From: Methylotenera sp.
GTDB taxonomy: Bacteria > Pseudomonadota > Gammaproteobacteria > Burkholderiales > Methylophilaceae
Direction of reading: 5' to 3'
Length of the DNA: 64,000 nucleotides
Assembly (NCBI GenBank): GCA_009693255.1
Contig: SHXQ01000007.1
Coordinates: 1-64,000 of the forward strand
Shown: in pieces, positions 56,262 through 64,000 of the stretch
Layout: every line of letters begins with the position of its first letter
Numbering within the stretch: the first letter of the stretch is position 1
The notes under the pieces: generated by a model
The model's input: only the letters and a program-made list of their open reading frames with translations
Told to the model about the DNA's origin: nothing
Database searches by the model: none
Position numbers and translations under genes: made by a program

Positions 56262-58106
56262 TTAAGCTTGGTAAATTTGACCTATGGACAACTTACTGAC
56301 CTTGCGGCGATAGCCGTAGATTAGGTTAACCATGGCGCGCGATACCAGCACAGCACTAAACATTGAAGTCAAAATACCCAGTACATGCACTACCGCAAAG
56401 CCTTTAATTGGACCTGTACCAAACATAAACAGTGCTAAACCGGCAATTAGGGTGGTCACGTTTGAGTCTAAAATCGTATCCCAAGCACGCTCATAACCGG
56501 CATGAATGCTGGCTTGCGGTGTGTTGCCATTGCGCAATTCTTCCCGCACGCGTTCGTTAATCAGCACGTTGGCATCAATTGCCATCCCTAGCGCTAAGGC
56601 AATCGCGGCCAAGCCCGGTAAGGTAAGAGTGGCCTGCAACATGGATAACATCGCTACTAATAATAATAAGTTAATGGCTAGTGCCACCACGGAGACCACA
56701 CCAAATGCCATGTAATAAATCATCATCATTAGCGCAATGGCGGCAAACCCCCACATGGTTGAATGCATGCCGCGGTTGATGTTGTCTTGCCCCATGCTAG
56801 GGCCAACGGTACGTTCTTCAATAATATCCATAGGCGCGGCAAGTGCACCGGCACGCAACAGCAATGAGATGTCAGTGGCTTCTTGCGTGTTGGCCATACC
56901 TGAAATTTGTACGCGACCGCCACCAATTTCTTCGTTAATGGTAGGCGCGGTAATGACTTCAGTACTGCCTTTTTCAATCAGCAATATCGCCATACGCTTA
57001 CCCACATTTTCGCGGGTAACTTGTTGAAAAATGCGTGCGCCACGCGCATCTAGCGTGACGTTGACGGTATTTCTGCCGGACTGGCTATCCACCCCAGGTC
57101 CTGCATCGGTAATGTAATCGCCAGTGAGGGCTACGTTCTTTTTCACTAAAATGGCACGACCATCACGGTTTTTAAATACATCGTCGCCTAATGGCGCCTG
57201 GCCTTTTTCAGCTTTTTCCAGGGTGGCAGCATCATTTTTATCTTCATCGACTAAGCGAATTTCTAAAGTAGCTGTGCGCCCTAAAATATCTTTTGCTTTG
57301 GCGGTATCTTGTACGCCAGGCAGTTGTACAACGACACGGTCCGCCCCTTGTTGTTGAATAATCGGCTCTGCTACGCCCAGCTCGTTAATACGGTTGTGTA
57401 AGGTTTGAATATTTTGCTTGATGGCAAAATCTTGAATGCGTTTTTGTTCCACTAAATTGAGTGATGCTTTAAGCATTTTCTCTTCACCGATGGTTGATTC
57501 GGTAAGGGTTAAGTTTGGATACTCTTTGCTAATCACCGCTTTAGCCTTGATCAGTTCAGCTTCATTGTTGAAGCTAATCTGCACGGTTTCACCTTCGCGG
57601 CTAACGCCAACGTAGGAAATGCGCTCTTTACGTAGTGCGATTCTAAAGTCGCCAACAAAACGCTCAGCGGCTTTACTTAAGGCTGCTTTCATGTCGACTT
57701 GCAGTAGAAAATGCACCCCGCCACGTAAATCTAAGCCTAGGTACATAGGCTTCGCGCCTAAATTACGTAACCAGTTAGGGGAGCGAGACAGTAAGTTGAG
57801 CGCTACCGTATAGTCTTTACCAAGGTTTGCTTGTAAAACATCTTTAGCTTTGATTTGTGTGTCGGTATTAGCAAAGCGTGCTTTAACGCCACGTGCATCA
57901 AGATACACACCATCGTATTCAATTTTTTCTTGTTTGAAGATAGCCTCGACCTGGCCTAGCAATGCGGCGTCCAGTTTTGTTGTGCTTTTAGCTGGCGTAA
58001 TTTGCACGGCGGGTGATTCGCCAAAGAAATTTGGAATGGTGTAAATTAGCCCAATCAAAATCATGATTGCAACGAAGATGTTCTTCCACATAGGATAGCG
58101 GTTCAT
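56262..58106 (-). CDS. secD: protein translocase subunit SecD
   Basis: Partner of SecF. The 614-residue product has an N-terminal membrane helix, the large periplasmic domain (LGLDLRGGVHFLLQVDMK near residue 125, then RINELGVAEPIIQQQGADRVV) and five C-terminal helices (GMAIDANVLINERVREEL). Length and order match E. coli SecD. It follows yajC by 67 bp. Confidence 0.98.
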   Translation of the reverse strand: MNRYPMWKNIFVAIMILIGLIYTIPNFFGESPAVQITPAKSTTKLDAALLGQVEAIFKQEKIEYDGVYLDARGVKARFANTDTQIKAKDVLQANLGKDYTVALNLLSRSPNWLRNLGAKPMYLGLDLRGGVHFLLQVDMKAALSKAAERFVGDFRIALRKERISYVGVSREGETVQISFNNEAELIKAKAVISKEYPNLTLTESTIGEEKMLKASLNLVEQKRIQDFAIKQNIQTLHNRINELGVAEPIIQQQGADRVVVQLPGVQDTAKAKDILGRTATLEIRLVDEDKNDAATLEKAEKGQAPLGDDVFKNRDGRAILVKKNVALTGDYITDAGPGVDSQSGRNTVNVTLDARGARIFQQVTRENVGKRMAILLIEKGSTEVITAPTINEEIGGGRVQISGMANTQEATDISLLLRAGALAAPMDIIEERTVGPSMGQDNINRGMHSTMWGFAAIALMMMIYYMAFGVVSVVALAINLLLLVAMLSMLQATLTLPGLAAIALALGMAIDANVLINERVREELRNGNTPQASIHAGYERAWDTILDSNVTTLIAGLALFMFGTGPIKGFAVVHVLGILTSMFSAVLVSRAMVNLIYGYRRKVSKLSIGQIYQA

Positions 58107-58173
58107 AGTCTGGCTCTAGTCAATAACGGGTTTTGGATTAAGAAATAGCGGTCAACATACTTGCGCAATAATT

Positions 58174-58491
58174 TTATAGACTCTTAATAGTTCCTTTTGG
58201 TAATGCACTTTGTACGGCTTGTTTTTGCACGGTAATTTCTGTGTTGGCGGCAATTTCAACCGTAACAAATGCATCGGTGACTTTAGTGATTTTGCCTACT
58301 ATGCCGCCACTGGTAATCACTTCATCGCCTTTTTGTAAGGCGGCAATCATGATTCTTTGTTCTTTCGCCGCCTTCATTTGTGGACGAATAATCATGAAGA
58401 AAAATAATACAAAAATAACGATGAGCGGGAGAAAACTCATTAAATCATTAGCTGATGTGGCGCCTGCTGCGTATGCATTTGAAATAAACAC
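58174..58491 (-). CDS. yajC: preprotein translocase subunit YajC
   Basis: A 105-residue single-span protein of the SecDF-YajC complex. The membrane helix lies near residues 16-37 (FLPLIVIFVLFFFMIIRPQMK), followed by KGDEVITSGGIVGKITKV. It lies 87 bp after tgt and before secD, the tgt-yajC-secDF cluster. Confidence 0.97.
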   Translation of the reverse strand: MFISNAYAAGATSANDLMSFLPLIVIFVLFFFMIIRPQMKAAKEQRIMIAALQKGDEVITSGGIVGKITKVTDAFVTVEIAANTEITVQKQAVQSALPKGTIKSL

Positions 58492-58578
58492 GATGATGAC
58501 CTCTTAAAAATAACTTAACTTACAAAAAATTAGCTTCGGATTTTAACACATACTCGCAGTTAGTGCAGACTGGGAGTA

Positions 58579-59706
<1,128 letters not shown>

Positions 59707-59779
59707 TTATTGATAGGTCGCGATATTATCACAAGGCTTTGTTATACTTACTTAACTTATTCATGAATGGTTCAAAAGC

Positions 59780-60589
59780 ATGGCCGAATCTAACGACAAG
59801 ATAATCCCTAACGATAAAGTCAAGCGCAGAGGCGCTGATAATACGAGTTTGCGCGCGCGTGGCATCTACCTACTGCCTAATTTATTTACCTCAGCAGCGT
59901 TATTTGCTGGTTTTTTTGCCATTGTGCAGGCCATGAATGGACATTTTGAGCTTGCCGCTATTGCGATTTTTATTGCCATGGTGTTAGATGGGTTAGATGG
60001 TCGCGTCGCGCGCATGACTAATACGCAGAGCGCGTTTGGGGCAGAATACGACAGTTTGTCTGACATGGTTTCATTTGGTGTAGCACCGGCACTGATTCTC
60101 TATGTATGGGCTTTGAAGCCATTAGGTAGGTTAGGTTGGTTGGCGGCTTTTATGTATTGCGCCTGCGCCGCTTTGCGCTTAGCCCGATTTAACACCAAAT
60201 TGGAAGACGAGCATCAAGACAAGCGCTATTTCCAAGGCTTGCCTAGCCCTGGTGCCGCGGCATTATTAGCCGGCTTTGTCTGGGTGTCATACGAGTACGG
60301 CGTAAGCGGTCGAGATGTATTTTTCGGGGTATTGCAGTGGAAATGGATGGCTTGGGGGATTACGGTGTTTGCCGGCGCTTCCATGGTGACAGATTTACGT
60401 TATTACAGTGGCAAAGATATCAACTTAAAACACAGCGTGCCATTTTTTGTGATTTTAGGCATTATGTCGGTCATTGTGCTGGTGTCTTATAGCCCGCCAG
60501 AAGTGTTATTTTTTGTGATGGTGGTTTATGCGCTTTCAGGCTACGTACTTTGGGTGCGTGATAGATTAAAGAAAAATACCGCTGATTGA
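59780..60589 (+). CDS. pssA: CDP-diacylglycerol--serine O-phosphatidyltransferase
   Basis: Makes phosphatidylserine, precursor of phosphatidylethanolamine. The 269-residue membrane protein has the CDP-alcohol phosphotransferase motif D-G-x2-G-R-x-A-R...G-x3-D-x3-D in the DGLDGRVARMTNTQSAFGAE segment continued by YDSLSDMVSFG. ARFNTKLED follows. In betaproteobacteria pssA is often directly upstream of leuA, as here, with 368 bp between them. Confidence 0.95.
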   Translation: MAESNDKIIPNDKVKRRGADNTSLRARGIYLLPNLFTSAALFAGFFAIVQAMNGHFELAAIAIFIAMVLDGLDGRVARMTNTQSAFGAEYDSLSDMVSFGVAPALILYVWALKPLGRLGWLAAFMYCACAALRLARFNTKLEDEHQDKRYFQGLPSPGAAALLAGFVWVSYEYGVSGRDVFFGVLQWKWMAWGITVFAGASMVTDLRYYSGKDINLKHSVPFFVILGIMSVIVLVSYSPPEVLFFVMVVYALSGYVLWVRDRLKKNTAD

Positions 60590-60672
60590 GGTGCTACTAA
60601 CGCATACCGTTGGCATCGCTTGCAAATTAAATGCTTGCGGAACGCACTAAAAAACACTATATTTCTATCACT

Positions 60673-60807
60673 ATGTTGAATTTATCTATTCCAAGTATTT
60701 TGTTTACGCTTAGCTTATTGGCTAGCGCATTACGCTTACGCAAATTATTTGCGTTACGTGCCGCTGTATCGAGTAGCCAAGCGCAGCGCACTCAACACCT
60801 GCGCTAG
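60673..60807 (+). CDS. Leu-rich 44-residue leader-like ORF upstream of leuA
   Basis: ATG 60673-60675 opens a 44-residue frame (MLNLSIPSILFTLSLL start) with 11 leucines, 10 of them in the first 28 residues. Most Leu codons are TTA or TTG. It ends at TAG 60805-60807, 150 bp before leuA, and an inverted repeat follows 36 bp later. This resembles a leucine attenuator peptide. No clear Shine-Dalgarno site is visible, and no typical terminator U-run follows, so coding status is uncertain. Confidence 0.35.
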   Translation: MLNLSIPSILFTLSLLASALRLRKLFALRAAVSSSQAQRTQHLR

Positions 60808-60843
60808 CGCGCAAACTAACCCCCCACACCCAATGTATTAAAA

Positions 60844-60867
60844 CGTTGCATCATAAAAACTGCAACG
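60844..60867 (+). repeat. inverted repeat in the leuA leader region
   Basis: CGTTGCA (60844-60850) pairs with TGCAACG (60861-60867) around a 10-nt A-rich loop. It lies between the Leu-rich ORF and leuA, 90 bp upstream of the leuA start. No U-run follows, so it is not a classical terminator; it could be an operator or an antiterminator stem. Confidence 0.55.
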
Positions 60868-60957
60868 AAATGCTATTATTTGAGCGTAATGCACTGCAGC
60901 CAACATATACTAGCGATTAATTAAAGATTAAATCGAATTGAAAGTCAGGAAGTATCT

Positions 60958-62496
60958 ATGAAACAAGATCAAATTATCATTTTTGACACCACTTTGCGTG
61001 ATGGCGAACAAAGTCCAGGTGCGGCCATGACTAAAGAAGAAAAAGTGCGCATTGCCCGTCAACTTGAGAAGTTAGGGGTTAACGTGATTGAAGCCGGCTT
61101 TGCTGCGGCTAGCCCAGGTGATTTTGATGCAATATCAGAAATTGCAAAAATTATTAAAAATGCAACCGTATGCTCACTTGCGCGGGCTAGTGAAAACGAT
61201 GTGCGACGTGCGGGAGAGGCTATTAAGCATGCGGCCAGTGGGCGCATTCATACGTTTATAGCCACCAGCAAAATCCACATGGAAAACAAACTGCGCATGA
61301 CCGAGGATCAGGTGGTCGAGCGTGCCGTGCAAGCGGTGAAATGGGCGTTGGAATATACCAATGATGTTGAGTTCTCGGCCGAAGATGCGGTGCGCTCTGA
61401 TATGGACTTTTTGGTGCGTGTGTTTGATGCGGTTATTCAAGCTGGGGCGACCACGATTAATGTGCCGGATACGGTGGGTTATTCTATTCCAGCCCCTTGG
61501 GGTGAGCGCATGCGTGAGCTCATTAAACGTGTACCCAATAGCGATAAAGTCATTTGGTCTACCCATTGTCATAACGATTTAGGCATGGCGGTTGCCAACT
61601 CCTTGGCGGCAGTGATGGGCGGCGCACGTCAAGTCGAATGTACGATCAATGGCTTAGGTGAGCGTGCTGGTAATGCTAGTTTAGAAGAAGTGGTGATGGC
61701 ATTGCGTACGCGTAAAGATGTTTTTAATCTGACAACCAGTGTGGATGCCACGCAAATTGTCGCGACTTCAAAATTAGTCTCAACCATTACCGGCTATCCA
61801 GTACAGCCCAATAAGGCAATTGTTGGCGCCAATGCCTTTGCACATGAATCTGGCATTCATCAGGATGGTGTATTAAAGCATCGTGAGACATACGAAATCA
61901 TGCGTGCTGAAGATGTGGGTTGGGGCGCAAATAAATTAACTTTAGGTAAATTATCTGGACGCAATGCCTTTAGAACACGCTTGAAAGAGCTGGGGATTGA
62001 GCTTGAAACAGAAGATTTATTGAATGCTGCATTTGCTCGCTTTAAAGATTTAGCGGATAAAAAGTCTGAGATTTTTGATGAAGATTTGCATGCGTTGGTG
62101 AGTGATGAGTATTTGTCGGTAGCTACAGAGCATTTTAAATTGGTGTATTTACAGGTGGCGTCAATTACGGGAGAAATTCCACATGCCATGATCACCTTGT
62201 CAGAAAACGGGATGGAAAAGCGCGCGGAAGCTAGCGGCGGCGGTCCGGTGGATGCGGCTTTTAAGGCGATTGAAAACATTGCGAAGAGCGCGGCTGAGTT
62301 GCAGCTTTATTCTGTGAATAATATCACCAGCGGTACGGATGCGCAGGGTGAAGTGACCGTACGCTTATCTAAAGGCGGTCGTATTGTGAATGGGCAGGGG
62401 GCAGATACAGATATTGTGGTCGCTTCAGTGAAAGCCTATTTGAACGCACTTAATAAGATTCAGTCGAAATCCGAGCGCGCGCATCCGCAGGTGTAA
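60958..62496 (+). CDS. leuA: 2-isopropylmalate synthase
   Basis: First committed step of leucine synthesis. The 512-residue protein starts [19 protein letters not shown] with the metal-binding Asp. [29 protein letters not shown] (HxH metal site) and [19 protein letters not shown] follow. [17 protein letters not shown] is the acetyl-CoA region. A C-terminal allosteric domain (from about residue 390) is present, so leucine feedback inhibition is expected. AGGAAG lies near the ATG. Confidence 0.98.
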   Translation: MKQDQIIIFDTTLRDGEQSPGAAMTKEEKVRIARQLEKLGVNVIEAGFAAASPGDFDAISEIAKIIKNATVCSLARASENDVRRAGEAIKHAASGRIHTFIATSKIHMENKLRMTEDQVVERAVQAVKWALEYTNDVEFSAEDAVRSDMDFLVRVFDAVIQAGATTINVPDTVGYSIPAPWGERMRELIKRVPNSDKVIWSTHCHNDLGMAVANSLAAVMGGARQVECTINGLGERAGNASLEEVVMALRTRKDVFNLTTSVDATQIVATSKLVSTITGYPVQPNKAIVGANAFAHESGIHQDGVLKHRETYEIMRAEDVGWGANKLTLGKLSGRNAFRTRLKELGIELETEDLLNAAFARFKDLADKKSEIFDEDLHALVSDEYLSVATEHFKLVYLQVASITGEIPHAMITLSENGMEKRAEASGGGPVDAAFKAIENIAKSAAELQLYSVNNITSGTDAQGEVTVRLSKGGRIVNGQGADTDIVVASVKAYLNALNKIQSKSERAHPQV

Positions 62497-62548
62497 GCAG
62501 CAGGGTTGCGCGATTAGCGCATCAAATGGAATGGGGCTTTTGAAACTT

Positions 62549-62573
62549 CCATACACCATGTATGGCTTTTTTT
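62549..62573 (+). terminator. Rho-independent terminator after leuA
   Basis: CCATACA-CCA-TGTATGG (62549-62565) is a 7-bp stem with a 3-nt loop, followed by C and seven T (62567-62573). It lies 53 bp after the leuA stop. Confidence 0.88.
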
Positions 62574-62614
62574 GAAGTCTCGTTCTTACGCAATCTTGGA
62601 ATGACATAAGTCTG

Positions 62615-63490
62615 ATGAAAATTAAAAACCAAAGCCTGCTGGTTGCTTTAGCGTTGTTTTGCACCTACTTCATTTGGGGCTCAACTTATCTTGGTATTCG
62701 TTTTGGCATAGAGAGTTTCCCGCCATTTTTGATGGCTGGCATGCGCTTTACTGTTGCGGGACTCATTTTATATAGGGTCATGCGCTATCTGGGCTCACCT
62801 AGCCCTACAAAACAGCAGTGGTTAGGAGCAAGTGCTGTGGGTATTTTGTTGCCGGCCTTGGGCAACGGTACTGTGTGTTATGTACAACAAACGGTATCCT
62901 CTAGCGTGGCGGCGCTTTCTATCGCTACTGCGCCAATTTGGATGGCTATTTTCTCATCCATTTGGGGGCATAAAATAAGCGCGCAAGAGTGGTTGGGTGT
63001 CGCCGTTGGTCTAGTGGGTATTGTTTTATTGAATGTTGGGGGCAGTTTGCATGGCGATTTCACGAGTGCGCTATTGCTTATATTTGCTGCCGCCAGTTGG
63101 TCGTTTGGCTCAGTGTGGGGTAGGCGCTTAGACATGCCTGTTGGGCTAATGGCCAGTGCCGCGCAAATGTTAGTGGGCGGCTTAGTGCTGTTAGTGATGA
63201 GTGCTTTGCAAGGCGAAACTTGGCCGCAACACATTAGCCAAAAGTCATGGGCTGCAATGGTGTTCTTAGTGGTGCTCGGGTCATTGGTGGCCTACAGTGC
63301 TTATCAATATTTACTAAAAACCGTGCGGCCTTTGGTGGCAAGTAGTAATACTTTTGTGAATCCGGTGGTGGCTTTCATCGTCGGCATTTGGTTTGCAAAT
63401 GAGCATGTAGCCGCAATAGAATTGGTAGCGCTAGGCGTGATATTAGTGGGCGTATTTTTAGTGTTATCTGCCAGTAATAATGAAATTTGA
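62615..63490 (+). CDS. EamA/RhaT family exporter
   Basis: A 291-residue inner-membrane protein with ten hydrophobic segments arranged as two EamA (DMT superfamily) repeats. The first repeat opens with TYFIWGSTYLGIRFGIESFP and the second with AASWSFGSVWGRRLD. The family exports amino acids or metabolites; substrate is unknown. It is separated from leuA by a terminator and precedes the HAD gene by 32 bp. Confidence 0.9.
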   Translation: MKIKNQSLLVALALFCTYFIWGSTYLGIRFGIESFPPFLMAGMRFTVAGLILYRVMRYLGSPSPTKQQWLGASAVGILLPALGNGTVCYVQQTVSSSVAALSIATAPIWMAIFSSIWGHKISAQEWLGVAVGLVGIVLLNVGGSLHGDFTSALLLIFAAASWSFGSVWGRRLDMPVGLMASAAQMLVGGLVLLVMSALQGETWPQHISQKSWAAMVFLVVLGSLVAYSAYQYLLKTVRPLVASSNTFVNPVVAFIVGIWFANEHVAAIELVALGVILVGVFLVLSASNNEI

Positions 63491-63522
63491 TTTTAAAAAA
63501 ACTTACAATAAAGACTTTAACC

Positions 63523-64000
63523 ATGAAACAAAATCTTGCACTATTTGATTTAGATAATACTTTGCTAGCAGGCGATAGTGATTACAACTGGAGCTTATTT
63601 CTGATTAACCAAGGTTTGCTTGATGCTAAAGCCCACCAAGAACGCAATGAGCAGTTTTATCTAGATTATAAAAATGGCAATTTGGATATTGACAAGTTTT
63701 TAGAGTTTCAATTAAAACCGCTTGCACAACACCCTGTCAAGTTTTTAGATGCCCTGCATGTTCAGTTTATGGATCAAGTCATTCGCCCGATGATGACGCA
63801 AAAGGCGCAAGCCTTAGTTGATAAGCATAAGGCGCAAGGGGATTTATGCTTAATCATTACTGCGACCAATAGCTTTGTGACGCGGCCGATTGCCAGCGCT
63901 TATGGGATTAAGCATTTAATTGGCACAGATCCTGAAATGGTGAATGGCGAATACACAGGCGGTGTGACTGGCGTACCTAGTTTTCAGGAGGGAAAAGTGA
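63523..64000 (+). CDS. HAD-IB family phosphatase (partial, cut by the window end)
   Basis: ATG 63523 opens a frame of 159 codons with no stop before the window end. The HAD motif I is LALFDLDNTLLAGDSDYNW (residues 5-23). Motif II follows in the CLIITATNSFVTRPIA segment, and the cap is helical. Betaproteobacterial homologues near this length act on histidinol phosphate or serine phosphate, but the substrate is not fixed by sequence. The C-terminal third with motif III lies beyond position 64000. Confidence 0.88.
   Translation, partial: MKQNLALFDLDNTLLAGDSDYNWSLFLINQGLLDAKAHQERNEQFYLDYKNGNLDIDKFLEFQLKPLAQHPVKFLDALHVQFMDQVIRPMMTQKAQALVDKHKAQGDLCLIITATNSFVTRPIASAYGIKHLIGTDPEMVNGEYTGGVTGVPSFQEGKV

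Noticed and set aside
59743-59748. TATACT as the -10 box of pssA
   Set aside because: No -35-like hexamer occurs at 16-18 bp; the nearest TTGATA is about 27 bp away.

Overview
The window is a compact stretch of chromosomal backbone from a Gram-negative bacterium, most likely a betaproteobacterium close to the Methylophilaceae. This placement rests on gene order (recA-recX-alaS-lysC-tRNA-Ser; dapA-bamC-MBL hydrolase; tgt-yajC-secD-secF; pssA-leuA; DUF721-M23-secA; rsxABCDGE-nth) and on the general character of the proteins. No methylotrophy gene is present, so the family assignment is an inference. No insertion sequence, prophage, integron, CRISPR array or rRNA operon was seen.

Layout. 1-8346 (minus strand): tRNA-Ser(GCU), lysC, alaS, recX, recA, a pncC/cinA-type amidase, pgpA, thiL and mog. 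8410-13321: a secreted PDZ-like protein of unknown role, a CPA1-type antiporter, darP diverging from pmbA/tldE, and mlaA. 13578-20406 (minus): a dead photolyase fragment, rlmH, rsfS, panD-panC-panB, a deoxynucleoside kinase, folK, pcnB and a PduO-type cobalamin adenosyltransferase. 20479-25203: murI, a broken membrane-protein gene, a small zinc-finger gene, ilvE, a SCO-type copper chaperone, and a zinc-limitation pair in which the COG0523 GTPase is reduced to its C-terminus while its DUF1826 partner is intact. 25236-32037: a proton-pumping pyrophosphatase, a DUF721 protein, an M23 peptidase, secA and a DUF1289 protein.

32034-34926 is the most distinctive accessory region. It is a minus-strand hvfA-hvfB-hvfC locus for a secreted, MNIO-modified RiPP metallophore. 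The precursor carries five [A/E]G[K/Y]C[G/S]A motifs. Directly upstream lie the remains of an ECF sigma factor (frameshift, internal deletion, nonsense codon) and of its zinc-binding anti-sigma factor (one inserted base). The metallophore genes therefore look intact while their presumed regulator pair has decayed.

34923-41526 holds DUF1841, nth and the complete rsxABCDGE electron-transport operon. 41784-51040 holds dapA, bamC, an MBL hydrolase, an Ala/Glu/Pro repeat lipoprotein, a ribosomal oxygenase with a coupled unknown gene, an orphan molybdopterin oxidoreductase, pyrD and a GST. 51075-64000 holds clpA/clpS, a CorC-type transporter, tgt-yajC-secDF, pssA, leuA preceded by a Leu-rich leader-like ORF, an EamA exporter and a HAD phosphatase cut by the window end.

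Points most worth a second look: recX has no ATG, GTG or TTG start in its frame and seems to begin at ATA behind a GAGG site; the sigma/anti-sigma pair upstream of hvfABC is degenerate; a perfect 28-bp palindrome lies between ilvE and the zinc-finger gene; a possible leucine leader precedes leuA; paired hairpins separate clpS and clpA; and several single genes (photolyase, COG0523, a membrane protein) are decaying. Nothing in the window amounts to a clearly new defence or mobile system.
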